64,000 bases of DNA. It comes from Epiperipatus broadwayi. Taxonomy: Eukaryota; Onychophora; Udeonychophora; Euonychophora; Peripatidae. Below the pieces are notes generated by a model that had not been told where the DNA came from, searched no databases, and saw nothing but the letters and a program-made list of their open reading frames with translations. A program made the translations under genes and the position numbers. Location of the stretch: NCBI GenBank assembly GCA_028023455.1, contig JAQFVV010006310.1, forward strand, positions 1,302,001 through 1,366,000, read 5' to 3'. This document shows, in pieces, positions 13,016-24,499 of this stretch (its first letter is position 1; the number at the start of each line of letters is the position of its first letter).

Positions 13016-13869
13016 CACCTGGGTCTCGTTTTACGCGATAGATAGGTTCCTCAGAAAACACGCGCAAACGAAATCGCGCAAAAATAGACGTAACTTACAT
13101 TGAAAAAGGGGGGATGCAGTCTGTGATTTTTCAAAATTCGCGTAAAAGCAAAGCACCGACGTAAAATTACTTTAAAATTCACGCGCAAAAAAAAATAAGG
13201 AAATAAAATATGACTAATTTGAAAAAAATTGATACAAGACAAACTTTTTTTAACTATAATATTTAATTTTATTCAAAAATAAGTTTTTATGCATAATTTA
13301 CAGTACAGTAATTTACATTTTTTTATACATGTTTTAATTATTATGATTTTCTGGTGATAACGTAATTAGTAATTAATCTTTGAGATGATGATTTTATTAA
13401 TTGTTTACGAAGCTCGCGATATCCAGACATACAACCATTTAGCTCTCTTGGAATTTAAGAGCACATTAATGATTAGTGTCATTAATAAGAAAATAATAAT
13501 TGATTACATTCTTTTTTAAAAAGCAAAAACAGAATGTGATTTAAAATGCAAAATTAACACGCACAATGTTTGAACAAATTTACATTATAATCTTGTAAAA
13601 TTTAATATGTGTATACATAAAATGTGGAAATCATGATTTTAATTTCATTATTGCATAAAATCTTACTATTATAAAGCACTGAAAATATTGAAATTACTAA
13701 GATGAAAGTCGAACTCCAATAATGTGCTATTATTTTCAATATAACATAAGTGCGCGAAATTTATTATTTAAAGTAATAGCGCATTATCGGAAATCGACTT
13801 CCGGTGAAACACGAATCGCGTAACTTCAAAATCGTGTTAAATAAGTCAGAGTAAAAAGAGACCGAGGCG
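13016..13869. mobile_element. TA-flanked inverted-repeat element nested in the Merlin-like element
   Basis: Starts cacctgggtctcgttttacg and ends with a diverged complement (agagaccgaggcg), with TA on each side (13014-13015, 13870-13871). The 854-bp body matches the copies at 2081 and 55491, for example tttgaaaaaaattgataca and the end-proximal atcgcgtaacttcaaaatcg. It is richer in CG dinucleotides (acgcgcaaa where the sisters read tgcataaaa), which suggests less decay at CpG sites and hence a younger or less methylated copy. No ORF of note. Confidence 0.85.
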
Positions 13870-14022
13870 TACTGTTACCTTTTAACAATTTTAACATTGT
13901 CATGATTGTTCCTCATAAAGCTGTAAGCTTTCTAAATTCTCGATTAGGGTGGGGTAGCTGAATTTTTTTGACGATCACGCTTTAAGTCATGTTTTAGCGA
14001 GAAATTTTCTGAGACCAAGAAT

Positions 14023-14246
14023 ATGGCTAATTCGAACACAGAAAACTTGAAAAGATGGGAATTGCCAGACACGGAAGCCGGTGCTGGAACATTTCTACAG
14101 CAGATAAACATCCTGCTGAAAGAAAAGATATGATTGTGCGGCAAATATATGCAGACTTGAGGTCCATAAACATTTTTTTGACTTTCATTTGTAAGTCTCG
14201 TTGTTGCCGACAGAAATGTTCACTTCGTAAAGGGCAGCTTGTTTGA
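14023..14246 (+). pseudogene. Transposase N-terminal relic, Merlin/IS1595-like
   Basis: An ATG at 14023 opens MANSNTENLKRWELPDTE, continues through a FLQQINILLKEKI stretch and hits a stop at 14131-14133. About 70 bases on, in another frame, comes CKSRCCRQKCSLRKG and a stop at 14244-14246. In Merlin/IS1016-type transposases an N-terminal W-LP-T....FLQ..-ILP segment precedes a zinc-binding segment ending C..C....S.R.GT. The two pieces here are in the right order and about the right place for a transposase start. The catalytic core is absent, replaced downstream by tandem repeats. Assignment is from remembered family pattern only. Confidence 0.45.
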
Positions 14247-14289
14247 GGGATTCCAAATGGCCTTCGTCAAATGTCAAAGAAAAGTAACT

Positions 14290-15790
14290 TAAATTTTTAT
14301 TTAAACATACATCCTTTCTTCTCTCAATAATTGTTGTCGGCAATCAAATGTAAAATAAAAGTAACGTAAATTATTATTTAATCATACAGAAAAAAAAAAA
14401 AACCTCCCACTAATTGTTGTCGGCAATCAAATGTAAACCAATAAAAGTAAGACTTTAAATTATTATTTAAACATAACCCAAATTGCTATTTGAACATACA
14501 GCAAAAAAGACCCGCTCTTGTCAATAAAAAATAAAGAAACAACTATTATTGGCCCATTGTCAAAAATATTATTTGGGAAACCAAAATAATTTATAAACGA
14601 AAAAAAAGAAAACAAAAATTGGTTGTCAATCAAATGTAACCAATAAAAGTAACTTAAATTTTTATTTAAACATACACACAAAACACAAAAAAAACTCCTT
14701 CTCCCTATAATTGTTGTCGGCAATCAAATATAAAATAAAAGTAACGTAAATTATTATGTAATCGTACACAAAAACACCCCTCCCACTAATTGTTGTCGGC
14801 AATCAAATGTAAACCAATAAAAGTAAGGTAAATTATTTTTTAAACATAATCCAAATTACTATTTGAACATACACCAAAAAACACCCTCTTGTCAATAAAA
14901 ATTAAAGAAACAACTATTATTGTCCCATTGTCAAAAATATTATTTGTGGAACCAAAACCATAATTTATAAACGAAAGAAAGTCAAATTGGTTGTCAATCA
15001 AATGTAACCAATAAAAGTAACTTAAATTTTTATTTAAAGATACACACAAAACACAAAAAAAACTCCTTCTCCCTATAATTGTTGTCGGCAATCAAATATA
15101 AAATAAAAGTAACGTAAATTATTATGTAATCGTACACAAAAACACCCCTCCCACTAATTGTTGACGGCAATCAAATGTAAACCAATAAAAGTAAGATAAA
15201 TTATTTTTTAAACATAATCCAAATTACTATTTGAACATACACCAAAAAACACCCTCTTGTCAATAAAAATTAAAGAAACAACTATTATTGTCCCATTATC
15301 AAAAATATTATTTGTGGAACCAAAACCATAATTTATAAACGAAAGAAAGTCAAATTGGTTGTCAATCAAATGTAACCAATAAAAGTAACTTAAATTTTTA
15401 TTTAAACATACACACACACACAAAAAAAACCCACTTCTCCCAATAATTGTTGTCTGCAATCAAATGTAAAAATAAAAGTAAGGTAAATTGTTATTTAATC
15501 GTACACAAAAACACCTCCCACTAATTGTTATCAGCAATCAAATGTAAAACAAAAGTAACGTCAATTATTATTTAAAGATACATCAAGAAAACCCGTTCTC
15601 TTTAATTTTGTCAATCAAATTTTAAAAAACAGTAATACTATTTAAAAAACACAAATTACTATTTGAACATACACCAAAAAAGACCCTCTTGTCAATAAAC
15701 ATTAAAAAAACAACTATTATTATCCCATTGTCAAAAATATTATTTGGGAAAAAAAATTTAGAAACGAAAGAAAGTAAAATTTAAATTTGT
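14290..15790. repeat. Higher-order tandem repeat, about 370-bp period
   Basis: A block of about four imperfect units. The segment around ccaattactatttgaacatac and caaaaatattatttg recurs at about 14480, 14850, 15220 and 15660, and the middle units are nearly identical at 368 bp spacing. Inside each unit a subrepeat of about 90-110 bp recurs (ttgttgtcggcaatcaaatg followed by aataaaagtaa). The repeated minus-strand open frames at 14463-14723, 14840-15091 and 15208-15459 are products of this repetition, not genes. It fills the right half of the 3.3-kb transposon and shares its right TIR boundary. Confidence 0.85.
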
Positions 15791-15916
15791 AAACAAAAAA
15801 AAAAGTCAATATTAATAGAGAATCGCTAGCCCGGGAACATTATATTAATATGATTTTGGTTAGAAATAGCGCCATCCCACGGCTGACACGAAGGATCAGA
15901 TCACAAACAAAAATTC

Positions 15917-17509
15917 TCTTAAAAATAAATAAAAAATTACTTTGACAGTTTAATTTATTGCAAATTTCAAATATTAAAACAAAGCTGAATTCAAGAATCT
16001 ATGCCATAATGCACATTTTTACTCTTCTAGAGTCATTAAAATATATATATTTACAAGAGGGAATAAAAATAATTGTTTGTCATGATAAAATGAGTCATAT
16101 CTGACTCATGAGCCAATTTGCCAACTCCTAATACAGATTGTTTTTATGGTTGAATTTTTCTTATTGTAGCATTTTATCTTATTTTATTTTATAAATATTT
16201 AAACATGTTTTCTCTCTACATAGTTAATATGATAATTTCACTTTAACATGATTAACAGTCATATATAATAGAAATTATATGAAGATTGGGCATAGCAGAT
16301 ACCAAAATTAAACATATGTTTTGCCACTATCATTATAAATTGATTAGAATATTCACATACTAATAGATCATTAGTGCTATTATATTTGAGAAAGTTATCA
16401 CTTAACAAAAAATTATTGAAAAAATATTATGTTGGCATGTAGAATATGTTTTGAAAAAGATAGCCACTTCAAAACACAATCAATTAATCTCAATTTTTTA
16501 TCCACACCTACCTTTATGTATTTCTCTCTCTCTTTTTTTTTTTTTTTGTAAAACATTGAATCAAAAGTACATTATTATTATTATTTTTACACATAACTTT
16601 ACAATTTGATATACATGTTATTTTTTAAAAAATTAAAACTTACATGGTCATGAAATCTATAAAATATAATAATATGAAATGTCTCCTTAAGTTGAATCTT
16701 ATAAATAGATATTGTTTAGGAAGTGGCAGATGTTACATTTCAAAATTTATTGAAGCCTCACATTTTTAAAACAACATGTATATAGTGAGAAGGGAGGAGA
16801 GTTTATAAAAGAAACGAGATAACTGATAAGTGAATGATTGCATGTTACTCATGAGAGTTAATATGCAGAAAGAAAATAATGGAAGTAAAGTGAACAGAGA
16901 AACATCTTCATGCTCTTAAACTGAGATGCGTTAGATTGGCCTATATAACTAGAAAATAAGCTTAAAGATAAGACAGCCACTCTCATCTTTTCTAAAATCT
17001 CTATCTTGGGTCTTAGTTCGAGAGTTTCTTCAATACTGAAGACATCGTTGAGATAATATAAAAACAGTACAGCACATATGTTGGGATGAAAAATTCTTAC
17101 TGTCTAAATTATGCTCTAATCTGAAAGTTGTCAACTTTTAAGATTATATAATAATGGCAAACAGCATAGTATGCCTAATTAGAAATTTATTGCCATACAT
17201 GAAAATAATTTTGTTGATTATGAACCGAAAGATAACTTCAGTACGTTATTTGATCTAGTTGTTGCATAATAAATATTAAGATTATTTTATCATTTTCTTT
17301 TTTACAATTATCAATGACCATGAGTGTAGTTAATTTACTGATTCATTTATTTAGGTAAATAGTATTAATTGATTTTGTTTCTGTGTGATTCTATATTTGC
17401 ACATAATAAATATACCTTACGTAAAATGATTGATTATGATAACATCTTAGAAAAAATATTAATTGTATAAGTTGTGGATTCAGATATTATAGGATTTTTG
17501 ATTGATTGA
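15917..17509 (+). other. Intron sequence, nothing recognised
   Basis: A+T-rich intron sequence between the Merlin-like and hAT elements. No coding or RNA features are seen. Confidence 0.5.
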
Positions 17510-19897
17510 CAGTGCAGCCGCATGGGTAAGAGTCTTTATGCCAGATAAATTTTAGCGCCACCATTCTATGAAATAAAATTGATAAATTAAAAGATATTTT
17601 CCCCCAGTGCTTTCGCAAGAAAAAAATATGGCTTTAATCATTTATCATAATGTTTCATTTATTTTTATAAAATAATCCTAGGGATTAAAACATTTGCTAA
17701 AATAAAACATTAATGTTTAAAAAAATAATTTTGAATCTACAATTAAATATCTTAAAACAAAAATATTTATTTAATAAATTAGAAATTTTTAATTTTTTCT
17801 TTCAAAAGTTTTCATATTATTTTTTGGACAAACTTGTGAAATTGCTAGCAGAGATAGAAAATGATCTTGAAATAAGATAATTTTTAAAAATATGTAAGTG
17901 TTCTCATATTTAAAAGAACCTACCACCAACACACACCCATGAAAACATTGCACTGCTCTTCTCCCCATCTCAGGCTGGCTCTAATTTTATATAAGTAATT
18001 TTATATTTAAATTTATTCACCTGCTTATTAAAAATATTATCTATAGCCAGAGTATGATTCTCTGGAATGCTTTGCCTCTGAGCTCTATTATCCCGCATAG
18101 CAAGGAGTAAAAGGGTCTGCTTGTCTCCAATATTCTTTTTGAAGTACAGTAGTTGTAAAAAGCTGATGAAACTTTTAGACTTCTTTACTAATATTTAGAT
18201 CAATTTTAACTGGCATATCAATAATACATTTGTTTGAAGACCCATTTAAAATCTCTCATGCATAAACTTATTCATGTTTTTTATTAATAAAGTTCTTTTA
18301 ATAATAAAATATTTATACTATTATTTAATTTTTTATGTGCATATTACTTCACTTTTAATAACTAATTTATTATATATATATAGTTCAATATTTTAAATTT
18401 TCATATATTGTTTATTGAAGTAATTTTTATATTTCATTAGGACCATCAGCTAAACTAGGTCAACTTTGAATAATATGGCTGGTGTAACTCTTTCATTCCA
18501 TTAGCACTAACTAGTTAAAAATAATTGTTTTAAAAATCTATTAGTAATTTTTAATTCAGAATCTCATACATTTGTTAATGTTTTCTATTAACAAAAATAG
18601 CCTCTTGTTTTCATTCAATAATAAAATATTTACCTTATTTTATTATTTAATTTTTTTAATGCTTATTAATAACTAAGTTGTATTACATATATTATATTTT
18701 ATTATATAGTTCAGCAATTAGGGATTTATTTAAGGGAAAAAATTTTAAGCTTTCATATTTGGATTATTTTTTCAATAAATTTTTAGAAGCCCACATAATG
18801 CTTTGCACTTTATTTTGTTTATTCTTACATTGTGTTGGATAGCTATAAAAAAAATCAAATACTTGGTTTGTTCCACTAGGTACATTTTTCAGACTTTGTC
18901 AATAGTGCAATCATATTGGAGTTTTATTATAATCAAGAGAATTGCAGTAAATAATATTGTCATGAAATTTATTAAGGATTAAATATTTTGGTGGGCAATA
19001 TATTTTTAAAAATTGTCTTTTACTCATTATATGTTCATTAATTTTACCGTAGTATGGATTATGAATCAATTACACGTTTTTTAGCTAGAGAACAAACTGA
19101 ATCCATATTCAATGAAAAGTTATTTAGAAAAACATTTAAAAAGATAATACAGCAGTAAAAAAAGATAATATTATTAAAAATATTTCGCTCAAGACCGTGA
19201 CAAAATCAATCCTAGGATCACATATTCCAGAGTTAGCAACTCTATTACTACTCTTAATTGAATAAGACACATGAGCTCCATAAAATATTGATAATTTTAT
19301 CACATGCAGAATTACTATAATTATGAGGTAATATTTTTTAAATATGTTTTATTTTTAAATAAATTATTAATAGTAATGAGTTACTTTTTATGTAAATTGG
19401 CATCCTTAAATAAAAGTAATTGGGAAGTCTATAAACATTTTCATTTGCATATAAATTTTATTAATTATAGCAACAAAAGGGCATCTACCTGTTCGGTTTA
19501 GTGCAATAGTAGAGTATATATGTAATATATTTTGGAGCTCAAGCATATAATCACAAGTTTAAAGAAGTATTCTTATATTTAAATAAAAAATATCTACACT
19601 TAAATGTGTTTCTAACAATAAAGTGATTCAGAAATCTAAACATTTACATAAGTTTTATTAATTATCGCGACAATATGGCGTCAGCCTGTTTGGGTTATAC
19701 AGTATATTTTAATCTCAAAGCTTGGGCAGTTGTCACAATAAATTTAAGTAAGGAAGTATTTCTCTCCTATTTATATTCTGAACATATTCTAACAATGAAG
19801 TGATTCGAAAATATAAATATTTAAATTTAATTAATTATCTTGAAGTTTTGGCGCTCCCTTGATGAAGTGCCTTGCGTACCCGCACGCGGCGGCCCTG
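17510..19897. mobile_element. 2.4-kb non-autonomous hAT element
   Basis: Begins cagtgcagccgcatgggtaa and ends with its diverged complement ..tacccgcacgcggcggccctg. Further in, both ends share a gcgcca motif. The 8-bp duplication ttgattga is perfect (17502-17509, 19898-19905). CAG..CTG termini and an 8-bp duplication are diagnostic for hAT. There is no transposase ORF. The interior has a direct repeat (about 18290-18430 and 18600-18725, sharing aataaaatattta and ttatttaattttt). It also has three diverged tandem units at about 19370-19870, each with an aagtctataaacattt-like segment followed by attaattat. Confidence 0.83.
19370..19870. repeat. Three diverged tandem units inside the hAT element
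   Basis: Units of roughly 200 bp starting near 19400, 19625 and 19795. Each runs from an aagtnattngnnaa segment through ataaacatttncat, ttaattat and a G+C-richer tail. The last unit leads into the right terminal repeat. Internal tandem repeats near one end are common in non-autonomous hAT elements. Confidence 0.55.
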
Positions 19898-20664
19898 TTG
19901 ATTGATTGATCACTCTGAGTTCACAATACATTTTCTATGTTTTTCATTCAGAATGTATTTTTTTAAAAAGTTAAAACAAAAAGTCATTCCTGTTCAAGAA
20001 AAACTATCATGAGGAAACAAAATGAACTTTTCAAACTATTCAGAATATTTTATTTATTATTGTACTTGATAGTCAACAGAATATTTGTAAAATATTGACA
20101 GTTATTTTGTATGTGAATATATGCCTTTATAAAATATATAGTAATATTGTGAAACAAAAATATGAAAGAATATGAACTCGTAAATATTTTAACATTTTTA
20201 AATTAAATATATTTACATTTAATCAATCTGGTAGGCATTCAAAAATTTCTAGAATTGTTCAAATTATATGCATGTTTCTATGTGTGTATGATGATGGTTC
20301 TAATTAACTTTATGTATATTTAAGAGCAAGTTCGATAAAATATGTAATTGGATCTTCGGAAAATGAATATTTTAAACTGTGTACTTATGCAGGAAGCCAA
20401 ATTGTAAATGTATCAAAAAAAATTTTTTTTATAACAATGATTGTGATCTCGTGTTAAGAATGTGCGTGTGTTTAAAAGATAACATTATGATTATTCATTT
20501 TTATCTGCTGAAAATTATTAAATGAAAAAAAGATTTGGCATAGAAGAGATTATTTTTTTAAAATGTGTTTATTTTATGTTTGTTTGAAATGTAATTAAAA
20601 CAAATGTTAGTGTTTAAAGATAATTAAATTTACTATTAAAAGTAGAATTGTTTAATATAAATAC

Positions 20665-20801
20665 TGAGATGATGAATTAGAAGAAAATCGTTCAAAATAC
20701 AGCGAAATTAGAAACTAAATGATTCAAATACTGAGGGATGACGAATTAGAAAAAGTCGTTCAAAATACAATAATATTAACAAACTAAATGATTAAAATAA
20801 A
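20665..20801. repeat. Tandem duplication, period about 68 bp, two copies
   Basis: ctgagatgatgaattagaag..cgttcaaaatacag..aaactaaatgattcaaata is followed at once by a near copy beginning ctgagggatgacgaattaga. It lies in the intron and is not coding. Confidence 0.75.
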
Positions 20802-21760
20802 ACGCAGAATAAATTCACACTGAATAGATCATCTTTGAAGAATTAAACAATTTAATTGATAAAGAATGACAATAATAGGGGTTAGCGCATTTGAATGTTT
20901 GGAAAGTAAGATAATTTATAATGAAAATAATAAAAGAAAAGAAAAATTGTAATAACTAAGTTATTAATTAATTACTAAGAGATTTGTTTTTTAATAATAA
21001 GGAAGTGAAAATTTTTTAATACTTAAATTAAAAAATATCAAAAGCTGTAGGTAATGGAATACAAAAATATAAAAAAACAATATTGAAGAGGATTGAGATT
21101 TTTATTGTAAAATAAAACGAGAAAAATAATTAGATATTTTTGTGAATGTAAAAGAATTGTGTGTTATGAAATAATAGTTTGAGGGAAAAATTAAAAGATT
21201 TGAAATTATTAAAGGAATGCATGGCAAATGTGCTTTGACAAATAAGAATGTTAAATATCTGTATTGCATCTAAAATAAAAATCATTGATTCTTTTAAAAA
21301 AATAATCATATGAATTAAATAATTTTTAAATATATGTAATTATGTTGATATATATTCTTAGAAAAAAATTATTGTGAAATGAAATTATGTAAAGAAAAAA
21401 TTTTACAATTTCTTATAAACTTGTATTTACTTGGATCAACTTTTGGAAAACTGTTTTGCCTGTAGTTCTAAAAATTGCATACAAGTTGTTCTTTTTCTTC
21501 ACTAATTTTCTTTAATTGGACATGTTTCTTTCTTGAAATAGATTTGTTTTTATCGAACATACTCTTAATTTTTTTTTTTTTAAATTTTTTTTTTTTTAAT
21601 GTCTGTTTCTGACTAAGTAATTTAATCTTCATTATTTCAGACACATTTTTCTATGTGTATTTTACATTTTTATTAGAGATTTCTTCATTAGATTATCCAG
21701 TGTGGTCTTTGATTTCTTCTCTTTCATCTTGTTATTAATCTGGTCTTTCCTTACCTGTAG

Positions 21761-21865
21761 CGCAAAAAGGAGCAAGTATATCCAGAATGTCGTAAATGTC
21801 GCATCAAGAGTTTTCCAAGTAGAGCTGCTTATGAAGCTCACTGTAGAAGTGATCAACATTTAAAG
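21761..21865 (+). CDS. CIZ1-like zinc-finger protein, exon B (C2H2 finger 2)
   Basis: A 105-bp exon with acceptor ..cttacctgtag and a weaker donor GTATTG, phase 0 at both ends. It reads RKKEQVYPECRKCRIKSF and ends YEAHCRSDQHLK. It contains one finger C-x2-C-x13-H-x5-H, the wide-spaced form typical of U1/matrin-type and RNA- or DNA-binding fingers. The upstream exon ends at the last residue of a finger and the downstream exon starts with a basic linker, so this exon adds exactly one finger. As I recall vertebrate CIZ1, the two neighbouring fingers follow each other closely with no such finger between them, so this may be an extra module. The antisense open frame here is a shadow. Confidence 0.82.
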
Positions 21866-21921
21866 GTATTGAGCTTTAGTTATTTTTTACACTGATTACT
21901 TTACATTAATTATTTTAACAG
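21866..21921 (+). other. 56-bp micro-intron
   Basis: Starts gtattg and ends attattttaacag. Its length (56 bp) is not a multiple of three. Removing it joins two zinc-finger exons in phase. It is about 70 to 350 times shorter than the other introns of this gene. Confidence 0.8.
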
Positions 21922-22023
21922 AGAAACAAAAAGAACCAAAGGCCTTATTGTAGTAGGTGCCAGTTGATGTTTCGTTCTCCTAAGAAGTTTGTTGCTCACT
22001 GTAACACCCCAGCCCATAAGAGG
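21922..22023 (+). CDS. CIZ1-like zinc-finger protein, exon C (C2H2 finger 3)
   Basis: A 102-bp exon, phase 0 at both ends, donor GTGGGT. It reads RNKKNQRPYCSRCQLMFRSP and then KKFVAHCNTPAHKR. The finger is C-x2-C-x12-H-x5-H. The RP-x-C-x2-C start and the PKKFV-H segment closely follow the third conserved finger of CIZ1, where an RPFC..C....F-x-TP-x-KFV-H pattern is known. The basic, KR-rich linker in front of the finger could help nuclear retention (inference). The next exon, 12.8 kb away, continues in phase with a tryptophan-containing linker into the acidic region. Confidence 0.86.
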
Positions 22024-23169
22024 GTGGGTATTTGTGCTTTTTTTTTTTTATTGGGGGAATGGGTTTAGGATTGACGTACATGTATCTTTTTTTGTATATT
22101 TAAATATAGTATACATACATATTCGTAAAGATATAACATCTTAAGAAAACTTGAATTACTATGTTCATGAATATAAAAGGTATTCTACAATAAATCAAAA
22201 ATAAATTTGTCAATAACTACTACATTTTAAGATACGAGCATTGAATATATATATAACTTAGTAAAGTAAATTACTTTTTATGATCAGTCAGTATTTTTAA
22301 TTCAGTTATAAAATAATTGGCATATCTAATGCTAAATTTTATCTTCTTTTTTTTTTTAGTTTGTGTATAATTGAATTCTTAGGAATTTTTGTAAAAAGTT
22401 CATAGGAGTTGTACATCTTTTTTTACCAGAATTTGGTGGAAGTTATTTTAAAAGTATTTCAACATCTTTTTTTTTTTGGGGGGGGGGGGGCAGGGATAGA
22501 GCCAATGCCACCTCCTTAATGAATTTTGGTATTTATTTATTTTTGTTATTGGAGAATAAAGAAGTTAACTTGTTTAATAAAATATGGAATTTGTAGTAAA
22601 TCTTATTTATTAAAGAAATAAAGTCATAAATAGAAAAAATATTTATACAAATGATTTCTCTTTATATTCGTAAATTATCTAGTTTGTATGTGATATGAAA
22701 TGTTTCACTTTAGTAATAAGTTTGTGTTTATTTTTTTAATTATTATCAAGCATTTTATTTTTACACTTTATTCAAGTAACAAAATCATTTGTAGGAAAAA
22801 AGACATGTTCTTATAAATGAAGACTTGTCTTTATAATCAGTAAGGATTTACTTTGTATATTATATGAAATATTGCTTCAGTTGAATAATGCTTGTGTTTA
22901 TTTTTATTTATTGTTAAGCAATTTACTTTTCTTTGATAATATATGACTAATGGTTTTGTTTCTTTTAACATGTAGTGAATAATTTTTATTGGAGGTAATT
23001 ATTTTAGGTTAATAATTCATTTCATGTTTTTGGTATTAGCATTTTAGCAAACTTTAAACTAATTGACCATTATGTTGTAATGATTTAATTACAGATCATT
23101 TGTCCAATTTATAATAATTTATTAATATAATAACACTAAATACTAATAATGCAATGGTTTTATTGTTCA
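22024..23169 (+). other. Intron sequence, nothing recognised
   Basis: Start of the 12.8-kb intron. It contains a 12-base G run near 22480 after a T run. No coding features. Confidence 0.5.
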
Positions 23170-23689
23170 GGAGTTCATATTGCCCAAAGACCTTAAATCC
23201 AGTCTCCCATTTACCACTGCATCACACTATTCAGGGAAAATAAATAATTGAATGATTTTTTTTTGCTTAGGAGTTTTTAAGAAGTTATAATACCAGAAAT
23301 CAATTGAAAACCTTATGCTTATTTTTTAGAAAACTAGCATACTATCAACACATCCTTTGAATGATGTCATGGTTCTCAGGACAGTATCATTTCACTATTA
23401 AATAACATTTTTAAAAAAACCCTTTTTACTTTCTTGAATGCTATTAGCTCTGATTTATCAAGTGTTTATTTTGTATAATTTACCAAGCTACATTGATTTT
23501 GTCTTTTTGTCATTTCTTCTCACTATCTCAATAGTACCTGGATCAAGCCCATGTCCTTGTTGTTTTTATGATTATAAAATTCTGAAACATCTGTAGAATT
23601 TTTGCTTTTCTATACATAAGCAAACTATCATTCTTGCACTTTTGTTTGAATTTCTCCATTAAATACATATAGACACAGCTATGCCATAT

Positions 23690-24330
23690 GGCATATATGA
23701 CATAACTTTTAAATTATTGATAATCTGTTCAAATTCTTAGGACCCCTAAACCCATATTGAATTTTTCTACATATTATTTTAATTTTATTTTCAAAATGTG
23801 GTAATGATATCCATTTATTTTTATTGCCTTTTCATTTTTGTGTATATTTAAAATTTTCCCATATCTATATATGATTTATTGAAACAAGCTTTTACTATAT
23901 TATAATTAACTTTATTAAACTCAAACCTACAAAAATTATTGTTTAGATGCAAAAGTGTTTTCAAGCCCATGTATTTATGCAACTTTGCCACTTGGAATAT
24001 CATATTAACATCCGTTTATTATTAAATGGCTTGACTGTCGTTTTATAATTCAAAATATGCATATGACATTTATAAAAATTGTCCATTTTTTAAAAAAAAA
24101 ATCTTATTTTTTTCCAGACTCTTTAATCGATTTTATCCTGATCTTTTATTTACTTTTTCAAAATGTATTTTGTGGCACACATGAAAACATCATCTATATA
24201 CCATGCGCACACACAGTTTTATAATGATTTAATATGAGAACAATTATAATATTCTCTTCGTTTGCCAATGCTAAACTACTGTTCTTGTTGATAATTCTTA
24301 GATTCAAGAATTATTATTTCACATATATTA
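23690..24330 (-). mobile_element. Probable Penelope-like remnant, minus strand
   Basis: Read on the minus strand, the stretch around 24270-24150 gives LALANEEN followed by WYIDDVFMC. These resemble the SPLLANIFME and RYVDDIF catalytic blocks of Penelope-like reverse transcriptases, about the right distance apart. Further on, near 23790-23740, one frame gives LPHFENKIKIICRKIQYGF, which resembles the block in these proteins just before the endonuclease linker. Frames change and stops intervene, so it is a dead fragment. The limits are uncertain, and up to about 23170 and 24500 could belong to it. Confidence 0.38.
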
Positions 24331-24499
24331 TCTTTAAATGTAGTTATATCATTGATTCAATTTGAATAAATTGTTTATATTTATTAAAATTTCTATTAAT
24401 AATTCATCAGATATTTTTATTGATATTTTTTCTGTTAACTGTTTCATATAATTTCATTTTATTCTATTCATACTATTTTATATTCTCTCAGGTCTACTA

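Larger units (their letters stand above)
12628..15908 (+). mobile_element. 3.3-kb DNA transposon with 48-bp TIRs, probably Merlin/IS1016-like
   Basis: The terminal inverted repeats span about 48 bp (12628-12675 and 15861-15908) with about three mismatches. They share tgatctgatccttcgtgtca just inside the ends, and the termini read GG.. and GT... Both sides carry the 8-bp direct duplication aaaaattc (12620-12627 and 15909-15916). Long TIRs, a G-starting terminus and an 8-bp duplication fit Merlin, and also some hAT or P-like elements. The inside has three parts: a promoter-like or unknown left arm, a relic transposase N-terminus at 14023-14246 and a tandem-repeat block at 14290-15790. A TA-flanked element is nested at 13016-13869. 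With the transposase reduced to a fragment, the copy cannot move on its own. Confidence 0.72.

Noticed and set aside
14463-15459. Three similar minus-strand open frames
   Set aside because: They repeat at 368 bp because of the tandem array and have no independent coding support.
21662-21859. Minus-strand open frame of 65 codons
   Set aside because: Antisense of exon B of the zinc-finger gene.
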